From contig OZ243946.1 of assembly GCA_965214285.1 (NCBI GenBank), positions 2,976,001-3,040,000 on the forward strand: a stretch of DNA of 64,000 nucleotides. Direction: 5' to 3'. Below the pieces are notes generated by a model. It made no database searches. It was not told the origin of the DNA and saw only the letters and a program-made list of their open reading frames with translations. Of the stretch, positions 41,876 to 51,130 are shown piece after piece; position 1 is the first letter of the stretch; each line of letters starts with the position of its first letter. The translations under genes were made by a program, and so were the position numbers. The DNA is from G963422745 sp965214285. GTDB lineage: Bacteria; Actinomycetota; Acidimicrobiia; Acidimicrobiales; Aldehydirespiratoraceae.

Positions 41876-43573
41876 TCAGCCCGACCCCGAGCCGGCAGCG
41901 GCACCGGGCTGCGAGCCGGCACCAGCCCCGGCAGCATCGGCGTGCAGCAGGCCGAACACGATCGAGTCGACCAGCGCCTGCCAGGACGCCTCGATGATGT
42001 TCTCGCTGACCCCGATCGTCGACCATTCCCGCTCGCCGTCGGTGGAGTCGATCAGCACCCTGGTGATGGCGCCGGTGCCGCTGGTGGTGTCGAGCACCCG
42101 CACCTTGAAGTCGGTGAGCGAGATGCGCTCCAGCCCGGCGAAACGTCCGTCGAGGGCTGCCCGCAGCGCCGAGTCGAGGGCGTTCACCGGGCCGTTGCCC
42201 TCGCCCACGGCCATGCGCCGCTCGCCGTCGACCCAGAGCTTCACGGTGGCCTCGGTCTCGATGTCGACGGCCACGTCGTTCCAGGCCCGCGCCCCGGTGC
42301 CCGAGCGGTGAGCCATGTCGACCGAGAACGACTCCAGCCGGAAATACGGCTGCTCCCAGCCGGCCGCGCCGCGCATCAGCAGCTCCAGCGAGGCGTCCGC
42401 TGCCTCGAAGTGATAGCCCTGGTGCTCCAGGCGCTTGAGCGTGTCGACCACGTCGCCCAGTGCCTTGGAGCCGATGTCGATGCCGAGCCGCTCAGCCTTC
42501 ATGGCCAGCGTGGAGCGCCCCGCCATCTCCGACACCAGCACCCTCGTGCCGTTGCCCACCGATGCGGGGTCCACGTGCTCGTAGGCATCCGCGGCACGCG
42601 CCAGCGCCGAGGCGTGAAGGCCCGCCTTGTGGGCGAAGGCGGTGGCGCCCACATAGGGCTGCTGGGGGTCGACGGAGAAGTTGACCAGCTCGGCCACGTG
42701 ATGGGCCACCGAGGTGAGCTGGCCCAGGCGGCCCTCGGGCAGGCAGCGGATGCCCATCTTGAGCTCCAGGTTGGCCATGATCGGCACCAGGTCGCAGTTG
42801 CCGACCCGCTCGCCGTAGCCGTTGATCGTGCCCTGCACCTGGGTTGCCCCGGCTCGCACCGCGGCCAGGGCGTTGGCGATGCCGCAGCCGGTGTCGTTGT
42901 GGAGATGGATGCCCACGTCGCAGTCGATGTGGCCGACGACCGCGGCCACGGCGGCCTCCACGTCGGGGGGCAGGGTGCCGCCGTTGGTGTCGCACAGCAC
43001 CACCGCCTCGGCGCCTGCCATGGCGGCGGCCTCCACCACCCGCAGCGAGTACTCGGGGTTGCGCAGCCAGCCGTCGAAGAAGTGCTCGGCGTCGAAGAAC
43101 ACACGCAGGCCCTCGCCGGCCAGATAGCTGATCGAGTCGGCCACCATGGCCACGCCCTCGTCGAGGGTGGTCGCCAGGGCCTCGGTCACGTGGTAGTCCC
43201 AGCACTTGCCGACGATGCAGACCACCTCGGTGCCCGCGGCGACCAGGTTGGCGAGCGTGGAGTCGGAGTCGACCTTGCCGCGGGGGCGCCGTGTCGAGCC
43301 GAACGCCACCAGCTTCGACACCTCGGGGCGCAGCTCGGCAGCGGCGCGGGCGAAGAACTCGTCGTCTTTGGGGTTGGCGCCGGGCCAGCCGCCCTCGATG
43401 TAGGCGACGCCGAGGCGGTCGAGCTGCTCGGCTATGCGGAGCTTGTCGTCGACGGTGAGCGAGATGCCCTCTAGCTGGCTGCCGTCACGCAGGGTGGTGT
43501 CGTAGATGTCGACGCGGGCGGGCCAGTGCGACAGGCGCCGGGGGGAGCGGTCCACGCCGGCCCGCTCGCTCAT
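41876..43573 (-). CDS. cimA: Citramalate synthase
   Basis: A 565-residue enzyme that condenses pyruvate with acetyl-CoA to citramalate, opening the threonine-independent route to isoleucine. The HMGL-like TIM barrel has VDIYDTTLRDGSQLEGISLT (metal and catalytic residues), YIEGGWPGANPKD, VLCDTNGGTLPP, VGIHLHNDTGCGIANAL and QGTINGYGERVGN. The C-terminal LeuA-dimer regulatory domain (about 430-545) follows, and the extreme C-terminus is Gly/Ala/Ser-rich. The length and the GGWPGANPKD pattern distinguish CimA from LeuA. ATG 43573 overlaps the ilvE stop (ATGA). Confidence 0.93.
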   Translation of the reverse strand: MSERAGVDRSPRRLSHWPARVDIYDTTLRDGSQLEGISLTVDDKLRIAEQLDRLGVAYIEGGWPGANPKDDEFFARAAAELRPEVSKLVAFGSTRRPRGKVDSDSTLANLVAAGTEVVCIVGKCWDYHVTEALATTLDEGVAMVADSISYLAGEGLRVFFDAEHFFDGWLRNPEYSLRVVEAAAMAGAEAVVLCDTNGGTLPPDVEAAVAAVVGHIDCDVGIHLHNDTGCGIANALAAVRAGATQVQGTINGYGERVGNCDLVPIMANLELKMGIRCLPEGRLGQLTSVAHHVAELVNFSVDPQQPYVGATAFAHKAGLHASALARAADAYEHVDPASVGNGTRVLVSEMAGRSTLAMKAERLGIDIGSKALGDVVDTLKRLEHQGYHFEAADASLELLMRGAAGWEQPYFRLESFSVDMAHRSGTGARAWNDVAVDIETEATVKLWVDGERRMAVGEGNGPVNALDSALRAALDGRFAGLERISLTDFKVRVLDTTSGTGAITRVLIDSTDGEREWSTIGVSENIIEASWQALVDSIVFGLLHADAAGAGAGSQPGAAAGSGSG

Positions 43574-44490
43574 CGGACCGCCGGCTCGTTCCAGTGCGCG
43601 TACTTGGGGTTCTTGCCGCGCACCAGCTCCGCGTAGGCGGTGGCGATGGCGGACGTGTGCTCGCCGGGGCAGTCCACGGGCCGGTCGTCGACGGAGTTGA
43701 CGGCGCTGACCTCCGCGGCGGTGCCGACCACGAAGATCTCGTCCGCGGTGTAGAGGTCGCTGCGGGCCAGGTCGCCGACGCGGATCTCGATGCCGAGATC
43801 CGCGGCCAGGCTCATCACCGAGTCCTGGGTGATGCCGGGCAGGGCGCCCGAGGTGGTGGGCGGGGTGAGCACCACGTCGCCCTTGCGGCAGAACAGGTTC
43901 TCGCCGGAGCACTCGGCGACCAGCCCGGCGCCGTTGAGCATGACGGCCTCGTCGTAGCCGGCGCGCAGGGCCTCCATCTTGGCGAGGGTGGAGTTGGCGT
44001 AGTTGCCGGTGGTCTTCGACGCGGGCGGCATGATGTTGTGGTCGTGGCGGGTCCACGAGCTGGTCTTGAGGCGCACCCCGCGGGTGGCGGCGTCGTCGCC
44101 CAGATAGGCGCCCCAGGGCCAGGCGGCGATGGCCACGTCGGTGGTGCAGTCGGTGGTGGCGAGCCCCATCTCGCCGTAGCCGTAGTAGGCGATCGGGCGC
44201 AGGTAGCACTCGCTGAGCCCGGAGTCGGCCACCACGTCCTTGCAGGCCTGCACCAGCTCGGCGACCGAGTACGGCATGGGCATGCTCAGGATGCGCGCCG
44301 AGTCGCACAGGCGCTCGATGTGGTCGGTGAGGCGGAACACGCCAGGCCCGTCGGCGGTCTCGTAGGCCCGGATGCCCTCGAACACGCCGGTGCCGTAGTG
44401 CAGGGTGTGGGTGAGCACGTGGATCCGTGCCTGGTCCCAGGGCACCATCTCGCCGTTCATCCAGATGTTGGCTGTCGGTGTGATCGGCAT
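43570..44490 (-). CDS. ilvE: Branched-chain amino acid aminotransferase
   Basis: A 306-residue class IV PLP aminotransferase that makes isoleucine, leucine and valine from their keto acids. It has HYGTGVFEGIRAYET, RLCDSARIL, MPPASKTTGNYANSTLAKME (PLP lysine in SKTTGNY), GLVAECSGENLF and LARSDLYTADEIFVVGTAAE. AGGAGA precedes the start. It is coupled by ATGA to cimA, so citramalate synthesis and the last transamination are translated together. Confidence 0.95.
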   Translation of the reverse strand: MPITPTANIWMNGEMVPWDQARIHVLTHTLHYGTGVFEGIRAYETADGPGVFRLTDHIERLCDSARILSMPMPYSVAELVQACKDVVADSGLSECYLRPIAYYGYGEMGLATTDCTTDVAIAAWPWGAYLGDDAATRGVRLKTSSWTRHDHNIMPPASKTTGNYANSTLAKMEALRAGYDEAVMLNGAGLVAECSGENLFCRKGDVVLTPPTTSGALPGITQDSVMSLAADLGIEIRVGDLARSDLYTADEIFVVGTAAEVSAVNSVDDRPVDCPGEHTSAIATAYAELVRGKNPKYAHWNEPAVR

Positions 44491-44623
44491 GGGCTGGTCT
44501 CCTGGGCTCGGTAGCTGTTGGCTGGTCTCGGGGCTGGTCTGGTTCTCAGGAAAGAGTGTGCCGGCGGCAAGCGGACTGCGGACGGGCGGGCTGCGGACGG
44601 GCGGCCGTGCGGGCCGTGGACGG

Positions 44624-45589
44624 CTAGAGGCGCGCCGCGATGGCGTCGCCGATCTCGGCGGTGCTGCCTGTGAGGGTCTCCGGCTCGGCGCAGGCCTTGC
44701 GGATGCGCTCGGCCGCCTCGGTCTCGCCGAGATGGTCGAGCATCATGGCGCCCGAGAGCACCGCGGCGATCGGGTTGGCCTTGCCGGTGCCTGAGATGTC
44801 GGGCGCCGAGCCGTGCACCGGCTCGAACATCGACACGCTGCCGGGGTTCAGGTTGGCCGTCGGCGCCAGGCCGATCCCGCCCGACACGGCGCCTCCGAGG
44901 TCGGTGAGGATGTCGCCGAAGAGGTTGTCGGTCACGATCACGTCGTAGCGCTGCGGGTCGTCGACGAAGTAGATGCACGCCGCGTCCACGTGGTTGTAGG
45001 CGGTGCCGCAGTCGGGGTAGCCGGCGGCCACCTCGTCGAAGGCGCGCTGCCAGAGGTCGCCCGCGTAGGTCAGCACGTTGGTCTTGTGGACGAGGGTGAC
45101 GTGGCGGCGGCGGGTCATGGCCAGCTCGAAGGCGTAGCGGCAGACGCGCTCCACCCCGCGGCGGGTGTTGACCGAGCCCTGGGTGGCGATCTCGTGGGGC
45201 GTGCCGCGGCGCAGCACGCCGCCCTCGCCCGCGTAGGCGCCCTCGGTGTTCTCGCGCACCACCGTGAAGTCGTGGCCGGGCGCGCTGAAGGGCCGCAGGT
45301 TGACGTAGAGGTCGAGCTCGAAGCGCATCTTCAGCAGCAGGCCCCGCTCGATGACCCCGGGCGGCACGCCGGGCACGCCGACCGCCCCGACGTAGAGGGC
45401 GTCGAACCCGCGCCACTCCGCCACGATCTCGTCGGGCAGCACGGTGCCGTCTCGCAGGCAGCGCTCGCCGCCGAGGTCGTAGTGGGCGGTGTCGAGGGGC
45501 ACCCCGGCCGCGGCGATGACCTTGAGCCCCTCGGCGACGACTTCGGGGCCGATGCCGTCGCCGCCCATGACTGCGACGCGGTGCGCCAT
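44624..45589 (-). CDS. leuB: 3-Isopropylmalate dehydrogenase
   Basis: A 321-residue NAD-dependent decarboxylating dehydrogenase of the isocitrate/isopropylmalate family. It has VMGGDGIGPEVVAEG, the substrate loop VVRENTEGAYAGEGG, VTLVHKTNVLTYAGDLW (catalytic Lys) and DVIVTDNLFGDILTDLGGAV followed by FEPVHGSAPDISGTGKANP, the NAD site. It serves leucine synthesis and also the 3-methylmalate step of the citramalate route. The family average is about 340-360, so it is at the short end. GAGAGGAA precedes ATG. It heads the minus-strand run, divergent from greA. Confidence 0.93.
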   Translation of the reverse strand: MAHRVAVMGGDGIGPEVVAEGLKVIAAAGVPLDTAHYDLGGERCLRDGTVLPDEIVAEWRGFDALYVGAVGVPGVPPGVIERGLLLKMRFELDLYVNLRPFSAPGHDFTVVRENTEGAYAGEGGVLRRGTPHEIATQGSVNTRRGVERVCRYAFELAMTRRRHVTLVHKTNVLTYAGDLWQRAFDEVAAGYPDCGTAYNHVDAACIYFVDDPQRYDVIVTDNLFGDILTDLGGAVSGGIGLAPTANLNPGSVSMFEPVHGSAPDISGTGKANPIAAVLSGAMMLDHLGETEAAERIRKACAEPETLTGSTAEIGDAIAARL

Positions 45590-45661
45590 CGGCGTGGTTC
45601 CTCTCGTGCTGGCTGTGGCGGCGAGTGTACCGGCGGCTGCGCGGGCCAGGTCCGCTAGGCA

Positions 45662-45730
45662 GCCGGGCGGCAGCGGTGTCCCCCGGAGCGGGCCGGGCGG
45701 CAGCGGTGTCCCCCGGAGCGGGCCGGGCGG
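45662..45730. repeat. 30-bp perfect tandem repeat, 2.3 copies
   Basis: GCCGGGCGGCAGCGGTGTCC... at 45662-45691 is repeated exactly at 45692-45721, and its first nine bases again at 45722-45730. It lies in the divergent leuB-greA promoter region. Confidence 0.85.
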
Positions 45731-45744
45731 GGGCTGAGTCTCGG

Positions 45745-45757
45745 TAGCGTTTGGGTC
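45745..45757 (+). promoter_or_regulatory. Leaderless-type -10 (TAGCGT) of greA
   Basis: TAGCGT at 45745-45750 is followed by seven bases and ATG 45758; no Shine-Dalgarno is visible. Confidence 0.4.
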
Positions 45758-46225
45758 ATGGCCGAGACCCAGCAGCTCTCCCAGGCCGCCTTCGACCGGC
45801 TCTCAGCGGAGTACCGCGACCTCACCACCCGCGGGCGCATCGAGATCGCCCGCAAGATCGAGGCCGCCCGCGAGCTCGGCGACCTGTCCGAGAACGGCGA
45901 CTACCACGCCGCCAAGGAGGAGCAGGGCCGCATGGAGGGCCGCATCCTGCATCTGGTGAAGGTCATCGAGAACGCCGAGATCGTCAGCGCCGCCACAGGC
46001 GACGAGGTGCGCGCCGGCGCGGTGGTCAGCGTGGTGTTCGACGGCGACGACGAGCCCGAGCGCTACCTGGTCGGCTCCATCGAGGAGAAGAGCGCGAACG
46101 TGATGGTGGTGTCGCCGGGCTCGCCGATGGGAGCGGCCCTGCTCGGCGCCAGGATCGACCAGACGGTGAGCTTCGAGACCCCAGGCGGCGCGGCCCTGCA
46201 GGCGACCGTCGTCGCCATCGACTGA
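45758..46225 (+). CDS. greA: Transcription elongation factor GreA
   Basis: A 155-residue protein that rescues backtracked RNA polymerase by stimulating transcript cleavage. The N-terminal coiled coil carries ARELGDLSENGDYHAAKEEQ, whose acidic tip (D-L-S-E-N-G-D-Y) reaches the active site; the C-terminal FKBP-like domain has YLVGSIEEKSANVMVVSPGS and PMGAALLGARIDQ. Full length for the family. It begins the greA-leuC-leuD run. Confidence 0.95.
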   Translation: MAETQQLSQAAFDRLSAEYRDLTTRGRIEIARKIEAARELGDLSENGDYHAAKEEQGRMEGRILHLVKVIENAEIVSAATGDEVRAGAVVSVVFDGDDEPERYLVGSIEEKSANVMVVSPGSPMGAALLGARIDQTVSFETPGGAALQATVVAID

Positions 46226-46338
46226 GGCCGCCGAGCGGCCATGACAACGAGCCAGACAGCCCCGCCAACCCAGACACCGGACAACCAGGACAACGAGTCA
46301 GACAGCCCAGACGAGCAGCCAGGACAAGCCCAGCCAAG

Positions 46339-47769
46339 ATGACCGACACGCCACAGAGCACGCCTCGCACGCTCAGCGAGAAGATCTGGGACCGCCACGT
46401 GGTCACGCCCGGCCGCGACGGCGAGCCCGACCTTCTCTACATCGACCTGCACCTCATCCACGAGGTGACCTCGCCGCAGGCCTTCGACGGGCTGCGGCTC
46501 TCTGGGCGGCGGGTGCGCCGGCCGGACCTGACGGTGGCCACCGAGGACCACAACGTCCCCACCGCCGACATCGACGCCCCCATCGCGGACGAGATCAGCC
46601 GCAAGCAGGTGGAGACGCTGCGCCGCAACGCCGCGGAGTTCGGCGTCGTCAACTACCCGATGGGCCATCGCGATCAGGGCATCGTGCACGTGATCGGGCC
46701 TGAGCAGGGGCTCACCCAGCCGGGCATGACCATCGTCTGCGGCGACTCGCACACCTCCACCCACGGCGCATTCGGCGCCATCGCCTTCGGCATCGGCACC
46801 AGCGAGGTCGAGCACGTGCTGGCCACCCAGACGCTGCCGCAGTCCCGCCCCGGCACCATGGCGGTCACCGTCGAGGGCCGGCTGCCGGAGGGCTCGGGCG
46901 CCAAGGACGTGATCCTGGCGGTGATCGGCCGCCTCGGCACCGGCGGCGGCATCGGCAAGATCATCGAGTACCGGGGCCCCGTGATCCGCTCGCTGTCGAT
47001 GGAGGGCCGCATGACCGTGTGCAACATGTCGATCGAGGGCGGCGCAAAGGCCGGGCTGATCGCGCCCGACGAGACCACGCTGGATTACCTGGCCGGCCGC
47101 GACCGGGCGCCGGCAGGCGCCGACTGGGACGCCGCCGTCGAGGACTGGATGACGCTGCCGACCGACGACGGGGCCGTCTTCGACGACGAGATCGTGCTCG
47201 ACGGCTCGCAGATCGCGCCTCACGTGTCGTGGGGGACCAACCCGGCCCAGGTGATCACGATCGACGGCTCGGTGCCGTCGCCGGACAGCTTCGACGACCC
47301 GGCCATGCGCGACAGCGCGGCGCGTGCGCTGCGCTACATGGGCCTGCGGGCGGGCACGCCGATCCGCGACGTGGCCATCGACACGGTGTTCATCGGGTCC
47401 TGCACCAACAGCCGCATCGAGGATCTGCGCGCGGCTGCCGAGGTGGTCAGGGGCCGCCGTGTGCGCGACGGCGTGCGCACCCTGGTGGTGCCGGGCTCGG
47501 GGCGGGTCAAGGCCCAGGCCGAGGCCGAGGGGCTGGCCGATGTGTTCCGTGCGGCGGGCTTCGACTGGCGCGAGCCGGGCTGTTCGATGTGTTTGGCGAT
47601 GAACCCCGACAAGCTGGCGCCCGGCGAGCGTGCCGCCTCCACGTCCAACCGCAACTTCGAGGGGCGCCAGGGGCGGGGCGGGCGCACCCATCTGGTGTCG
47701 CCGGCTGTGGCCGCGGCCACCGCCATCGCTGGCACGTTTGCCGCGCCCGGCGACCTGGAGGCATCGTGA
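46339..47769 (+). CDS. leuC: 3-Isopropylmalate dehydratase large subunit
   Basis: A 476-residue aconitase-like [4Fe-4S] enzyme isomerising 2- to 3-isopropylmalate and, on the citramalate route, citramalate to 3-methylmalate. It has LSEKIWDRHVV, VATEDHNVPT, IVCGDSHTSTHGAFGAIAFG, FIGSCTNSRIEDLRAAAEV (first cluster Cys) and GCSMCLAMNPDKL (the other two Cys). ATG 46339 gives the canonical N-terminus. The stop overlaps the GTG of leuD. A 110-nt gap after greA is unusually rich in AGCCAGACA-type short repeats. Confidence 0.95.
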   Translation: MTDTPQSTPRTLSEKIWDRHVVTPGRDGEPDLLYIDLHLIHEVTSPQAFDGLRLSGRRVRRPDLTVATEDHNVPTADIDAPIADEISRKQVETLRRNAAEFGVVNYPMGHRDQGIVHVIGPEQGLTQPGMTIVCGDSHTSTHGAFGAIAFGIGTSEVEHVLATQTLPQSRPGTMAVTVEGRLPEGSGAKDVILAVIGRLGTGGGIGKIIEYRGPVIRSLSMEGRMTVCNMSIEGGAKAGLIAPDETTLDYLAGRDRAPAGADWDAAVEDWMTLPTDDGAVFDDEIVLDGSQIAPHVSWGTNPAQVITIDGSVPSPDSFDDPAMRDSAARALRYMGLRAGTPIRDVAIDTVFIGSCTNSRIEDLRAAAEVVRGRRVRDGVRTLVVPGSGRVKAQAEAEGLADVFRAAGFDWREPGCSMCLAMNPDKLAPGERAASTSNRNFEGRQGRGGRTHLVSPAVAAATAIAGTFAAPGDLEAS

Positions 47770-48359
47770 AGGCTGTGCAGGTGGTGTCGGGCACCGCGGT
47801 GCCGCTGGATCGCAGCGACGTCGACACCGACCAGATCATCCCGTCGGACTGGCTCAAGCGGGTGGAGCGCAGCGGCTTCGAGCGGGGCCTGTTCGCCGAG
47901 TGGCGAGACGACCCCGGCTTCGTGCTCAACGACGAGCGCTACGCCGGGGCCAGCATCCTGCTGGGCGGCGTGAACTTCGGCACCGGGTCGTCTCGCGAGC
48001 ACGCCGTATGGGCGTTGCAGCAGTACGGCTTCGAGGCCGTGATCTCGCCCCGCTTCGCCGACATCTTCGCCAACAACTGCACCAAGAACGGCCTGGTGCC
48101 TGCCGCCGTGGACGGCGACTTCTTCGCGGTGCTGATCCGGACGGTGCAGGCCGAGCCGCGCACGGAGATCACCGTGGACGTGGAGCGCCTCACCGTGGAG
48201 GTGCCGGCGGCTGGCCTGGAGACCACGTTCCCGATGGCGCCGGGCACCCGCGAGCGCTTCCTGCAGGGCCTCGACGACATCGCCATCACCATGCGCCACG
48301 AGCACGACATCGACGCCTTCGAGGCCCGCCGCAGGCCCTGGCTGCCGGTGGCGCACTGA
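47766..48359 (+). CDS. leuD: 3-Isopropylmalate dehydratase small subunit
   Basis: A 197-residue swivel-domain subunit. It has VPLDRSDVDTDQIIPSDWLK, FVLNDERYAGASILLGGVNF followed by GTGSSREHAVWAL, and ISPRFADIFANNCTKNGL, the substrate-binding parts of LeuD. GTG 47766 overlaps the leuC stop (GTGA), the normal coupling of the two subunits. Confidence 0.95.
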   Translation: MKAVQVVSGTAVPLDRSDVDTDQIIPSDWLKRVERSGFERGLFAEWRDDPGFVLNDERYAGASILLGGVNFGTGSSREHAVWALQQYGFEAVISPRFADIFANNCTKNGLVPAAVDGDFFAVLIRTVQAEPRTEITVDVERLTVEVPAAGLETTFPMAPGTRERFLQGLDDIAITMRHEHDIDAFEARRRPWLPVAH

Positions 48360-48459
48360 ACGCCGACCACCCCGAGCGGCACACGCTCGACGCACGCTCC
48401 AAGCAGGCTCTACCCAGGCCCGACGCACGCTCGAATCAGGCTCGATCGGCGAAATCGCC

Positions 48460-48473
48460 GGTTCCCGGGAACC
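48460..48473. repeat. 14-bp perfect palindrome downstream of leuD
   Basis: GGTTCCCGGGAACC is fully self-complementary and sits in the 174-nt gap before the beta-propeller gene, after a smaller GCGAAATCGC hairpin. It could be an operator or part of a terminator. Confidence 0.45.
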
Positions 48474-48533
48474 AGGGCTGCGCCGGCGGCGTCTGAATGC
48501 CGTAACCATCCCCTAGCACCCGACGAGACACCC

Positions 48534-51056
48534 ATGCGCTGCATCCCTGCGAACCCCGAAAAGACCGGAGAGAAAGGCCCCCCGAGCCTCCTGTCGAGAC
48601 TGCTGCCGAGCCCCAGGCAAGGCTCGGCACGGCGGCGACCGGTGAGTCCCTCGCACCGGCCTCGCCCTCGCCGGCCGGCCGGGCTGGCCAAGCCGCTGCT
48701 GCTGGTGCTGGCTCTGGCGCTGGTCGCTGCGGCCTGCCGGGGCGACGACCCCCGCTTCGCAGGATCGGACCCGGTGACCCGAGCAGACAACGGCCCCGGC
48801 GACGAGCCCGCCGAGACGCTGGTCACGCCGTCGGGCACCGAGATCCGCCTGGCCTCGGCGCTGTCGGGGTTCAGCGACTGCAACGCCCTGCTCGCGCACC
48901 TGCAGACCGCCGGCGCCGAGCGGGTCGGGCCGTGGGGCTTCGCCGGCGACGGCCACTACGGCCCGTTCTTCGCCGAGACGCTGGAGTCCGGCGACGACGC
49001 CATGGCCGTCTTCGACACCGAGGGCGGCAGCGACGACATCGCCTCCCAGGCGTCGTCGGCCGTGGAGGTGGTGGAGGGCGTGGACTTCTCGGGCACCAAC
49101 ACCGCCGAGGTCGACGTCGACGAGGCCGACCTGGTCAAGACCGACGGCGAGCGGGTCTTCGTGCTCGCCGACAACAAGCTGACCGTCATCGACGCGGCGG
49201 CGCGCCAGGTCACCGGCAGCCTGGCCCTTCACACCGCGGAGCGCTACTCGTCGGGCGCGGAGATGTTCCTGCACGGCGACGACCTGCTGATCGTGGCGCC
49301 GAGCTGGGGATCCGAGCCGATCGAGCCGCTGAGCGACGCCGCCGCGAGCCTGCCGCCTGGCGTGTTCGTCGACGACGCCCCGCTGACCCACATCTTCAGG
49401 GTCCGCGTCGCAGGCGGCGTTCCGTCGCTGGTGGAGGGGATCGTGGCCGAAGGCGAGTACGTGAGCGCCCGCTCCGTCGACGGCGTCGCCAGGATCATCA
49501 CCCGCAGCCACCCCGAGCGGAACCTGGGATTCGTCTACCCGGCAAGCGACGCCGGCAACGACGCCGCCGAGCGCCACAACCGACAGGCGGTGCTCGACTC
49601 GGAGCTGGCCGACTGGCTGCCCGGCTACGTGCGCTTCGACGCCGACGGCTACGCCGGCGAGGCCGAGCTGCTGGGCGGCTGCGAGTCCGTCCACGCCCCG
49701 GACTCGTTCGCCGGCTTCGGGGTGCTGTCGGTGCTGAGCGTCGCTGTGGACGGGGCCATCGACGCCGGCCGCAGCAGCGCCGTGCTGGCGCCTGGCTCGG
49801 TGGTCTACGCCTCCACCGAGTCGGTCTGGGTGGCGACCCAGACCTGGATCGACAGCTTCGCCTTCGACGGCGACGAGGACGCCTTGCGCGAGGCATACGA
49901 GATGCGCCGCACCTCGATCCACCGCTTCGACCTTTCCGGCGAGCAGGCCGCATACGCCGCCTCGGGCTCGGTGCCCGGCGACCTGCGCGACCAGTTCTCG
50001 ATGTCTGAGCACGACGGCCATCTGCGGGTGGTCACCACCACGGGCAGTCCCTGGGAGCAGTCCTCGGAGAGCTTCGTGCGGGTGCTGCGCGAAGACGACG
50101 GCGTGCTGAGCGAGGTCGGCGTGGTCGGCGAGATCGGCAAGGGCGAGGCGGTGCAGTCGGTGCGGATGATCGGCGACGTGGGCTATGTGGTCACGTTCCG
50201 CCAGATCGACCCCTTCTACACGCTCGACCTCAGCGACCCCGCGGAGCCCCGTGTGGTCGGCGAGCTGAAGATCCCCGGCTTCTCGAGCTACCTGCACCCC
50301 GTGGGCGACGGCCTGGTGATCGGCGTGGGCGCCGACGCCGACGACGAGGGCCTCGTGACCGGCGCCAAGGTGTCGGTCTTCGATGTGAGCGACCCCGCCG
50401 AGCCCGCCGAGGTGGCCATCTGGAAGGCGCCCGACGGCTGGAGCGACGTGGGCTGGGAGCACCGCAGCTTCCTGTGGTGGGCGCCCGAGCAGCTCGCCGT
50501 GATCCCCCTGCAGGTCTGGGCGACCGAACTCGACGGCTCGGGCGATCAGGCCGTCGAGGAGTTCGGCAACTGGGCGGGCGCGGTGCTGCTGCGGGTCGAC
50601 GGCAGCGACATCTCCGAGGTCGGGCGCTTCGATCACGACACCTCCGACGAGGCCGAGATCGGCAGCACCGACTGCGAGGCGGTCGGCAGCGACGACATCG
50701 ACCCCTCGGTGGACGAGGCGAACTCGGAACTGGCATGGTTCCTGAAGGACGAAGCCTCCATGGTGGTGATCTGCGGGCCCGGCGACGACGCCAAGGTGGC
50801 CGGCTACGACTGCCACGACGAGCAGTGGATGCTCCGAGAGGCCGAGGCGGCGGGGCTCAGCGTGGCCGACGACGAGACCCTGCTGGTCTGCTGGCTCGGG
50901 TATCAGATGCCCGCCATCGGGCGCACCATGGTGATCGACCGCGACGAGCTGTGGTCGGTGAGCGGACGCTGGGGCGTCTCGACGGCGGATGCGGCCCGGG
51001 TGCAGGTCAACGACCTCGCAAGCCTGGAACGGCTCGCCGCCATCGAGATCGGCTGA
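48534..51056 (+). CDS. Secreted beta-propeller lipoprotein
   Basis: An 840-residue protein with an N-terminal helix and lipobox LLLVLALALVAAAC (Cys at about 65-68). The rest is made of beta-propeller-like blades: EADLVKTDGERVFVLADNKL, LTHIFRVRVAGGVP, YTLDLSDPAEPRVVGELKIP and KVSVFDVSDPAEPAEVAIWK; it matches the secreted beta-propeller proteins of bacteria (EVDEADxVKTDG signature). The domain is presumably held at the cell surface. Substrate or partner unknown. The N-region is long; GTG 48642 would give a shorter, conventional signal peptide and is a plausible alternative start. Confidence 0.82.
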   Translation: MRCIPANPEKTGEKGPPSLLSRLLPSPRQGSARRRPVSPSHRPRPRRPAGLAKPLLLVLALALVAAACRGDDPRFAGSDPVTRADNGPGDEPAETLVTPSGTEIRLASALSGFSDCNALLAHLQTAGAERVGPWGFAGDGHYGPFFAETLESGDDAMAVFDTEGGSDDIASQASSAVEVVEGVDFSGTNTAEVDVDEADLVKTDGERVFVLADNKLTVIDAAARQVTGSLALHTAERYSSGAEMFLHGDDLLIVAPSWGSEPIEPLSDAAASLPPGVFVDDAPLTHIFRVRVAGGVPSLVEGIVAEGEYVSARSVDGVARIITRSHPERNLGFVYPASDAGNDAAERHNRQAVLDSELADWLPGYVRFDADGYAGEAELLGGCESVHAPDSFAGFGVLSVLSVAVDGAIDAGRSSAVLAPGSVVYASTESVWVATQTWIDSFAFDGDEDALREAYEMRRTSIHRFDLSGEQAAYAASGSVPGDLRDQFSMSEHDGHLRVVTTTGSPWEQSSESFVRVLREDDGVLSEVGVVGEIGKGEAVQSVRMIGDVGYVVTFRQIDPFYTLDLSDPAEPRVVGELKIPGFSSYLHPVGDGLVIGVGADADDEGLVTGAKVSVFDVSDPAEPAEVAIWKAPDGWSDVGWEHRSFLWWAPEQLAVIPLQVWATELDGSGDQAVEEFGNWAGAVLLRVDGSDISEVGRFDHDTSDEAEIGSTDCEAVGSDDIDPSVDEANSELAWFLKDEASMVVICGPGDDAKVAGYDCHDEQWMLREAEAAGLSVADDETLLVCWLGYQMPAIGRTMVIDRDELWSVSGRWGVSTADAARVQVNDLASLERLAAIEIG

Positions 51057-51130
51057 GCCTCGCCTCGGCAGGCTCTGCCGGGCGGACGGCTCTCGGACTC
51101 GGGATCGTCGGTCGGCTAGCGTTGGCGGCC

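Noticed and set aside
46063..47691. 542-residue minus-strand frame opposite leuC
   Set aside because: The plus strand is leuC with all cluster cysteines; the antisense translation has no recognisable domain.
47770..48533. Leucine attenuator or T-box riboswitch near leuC-leuD
   Set aside because: No leader peptide with Leu codons and no T-box motif was seen upstream of greA or leuC.
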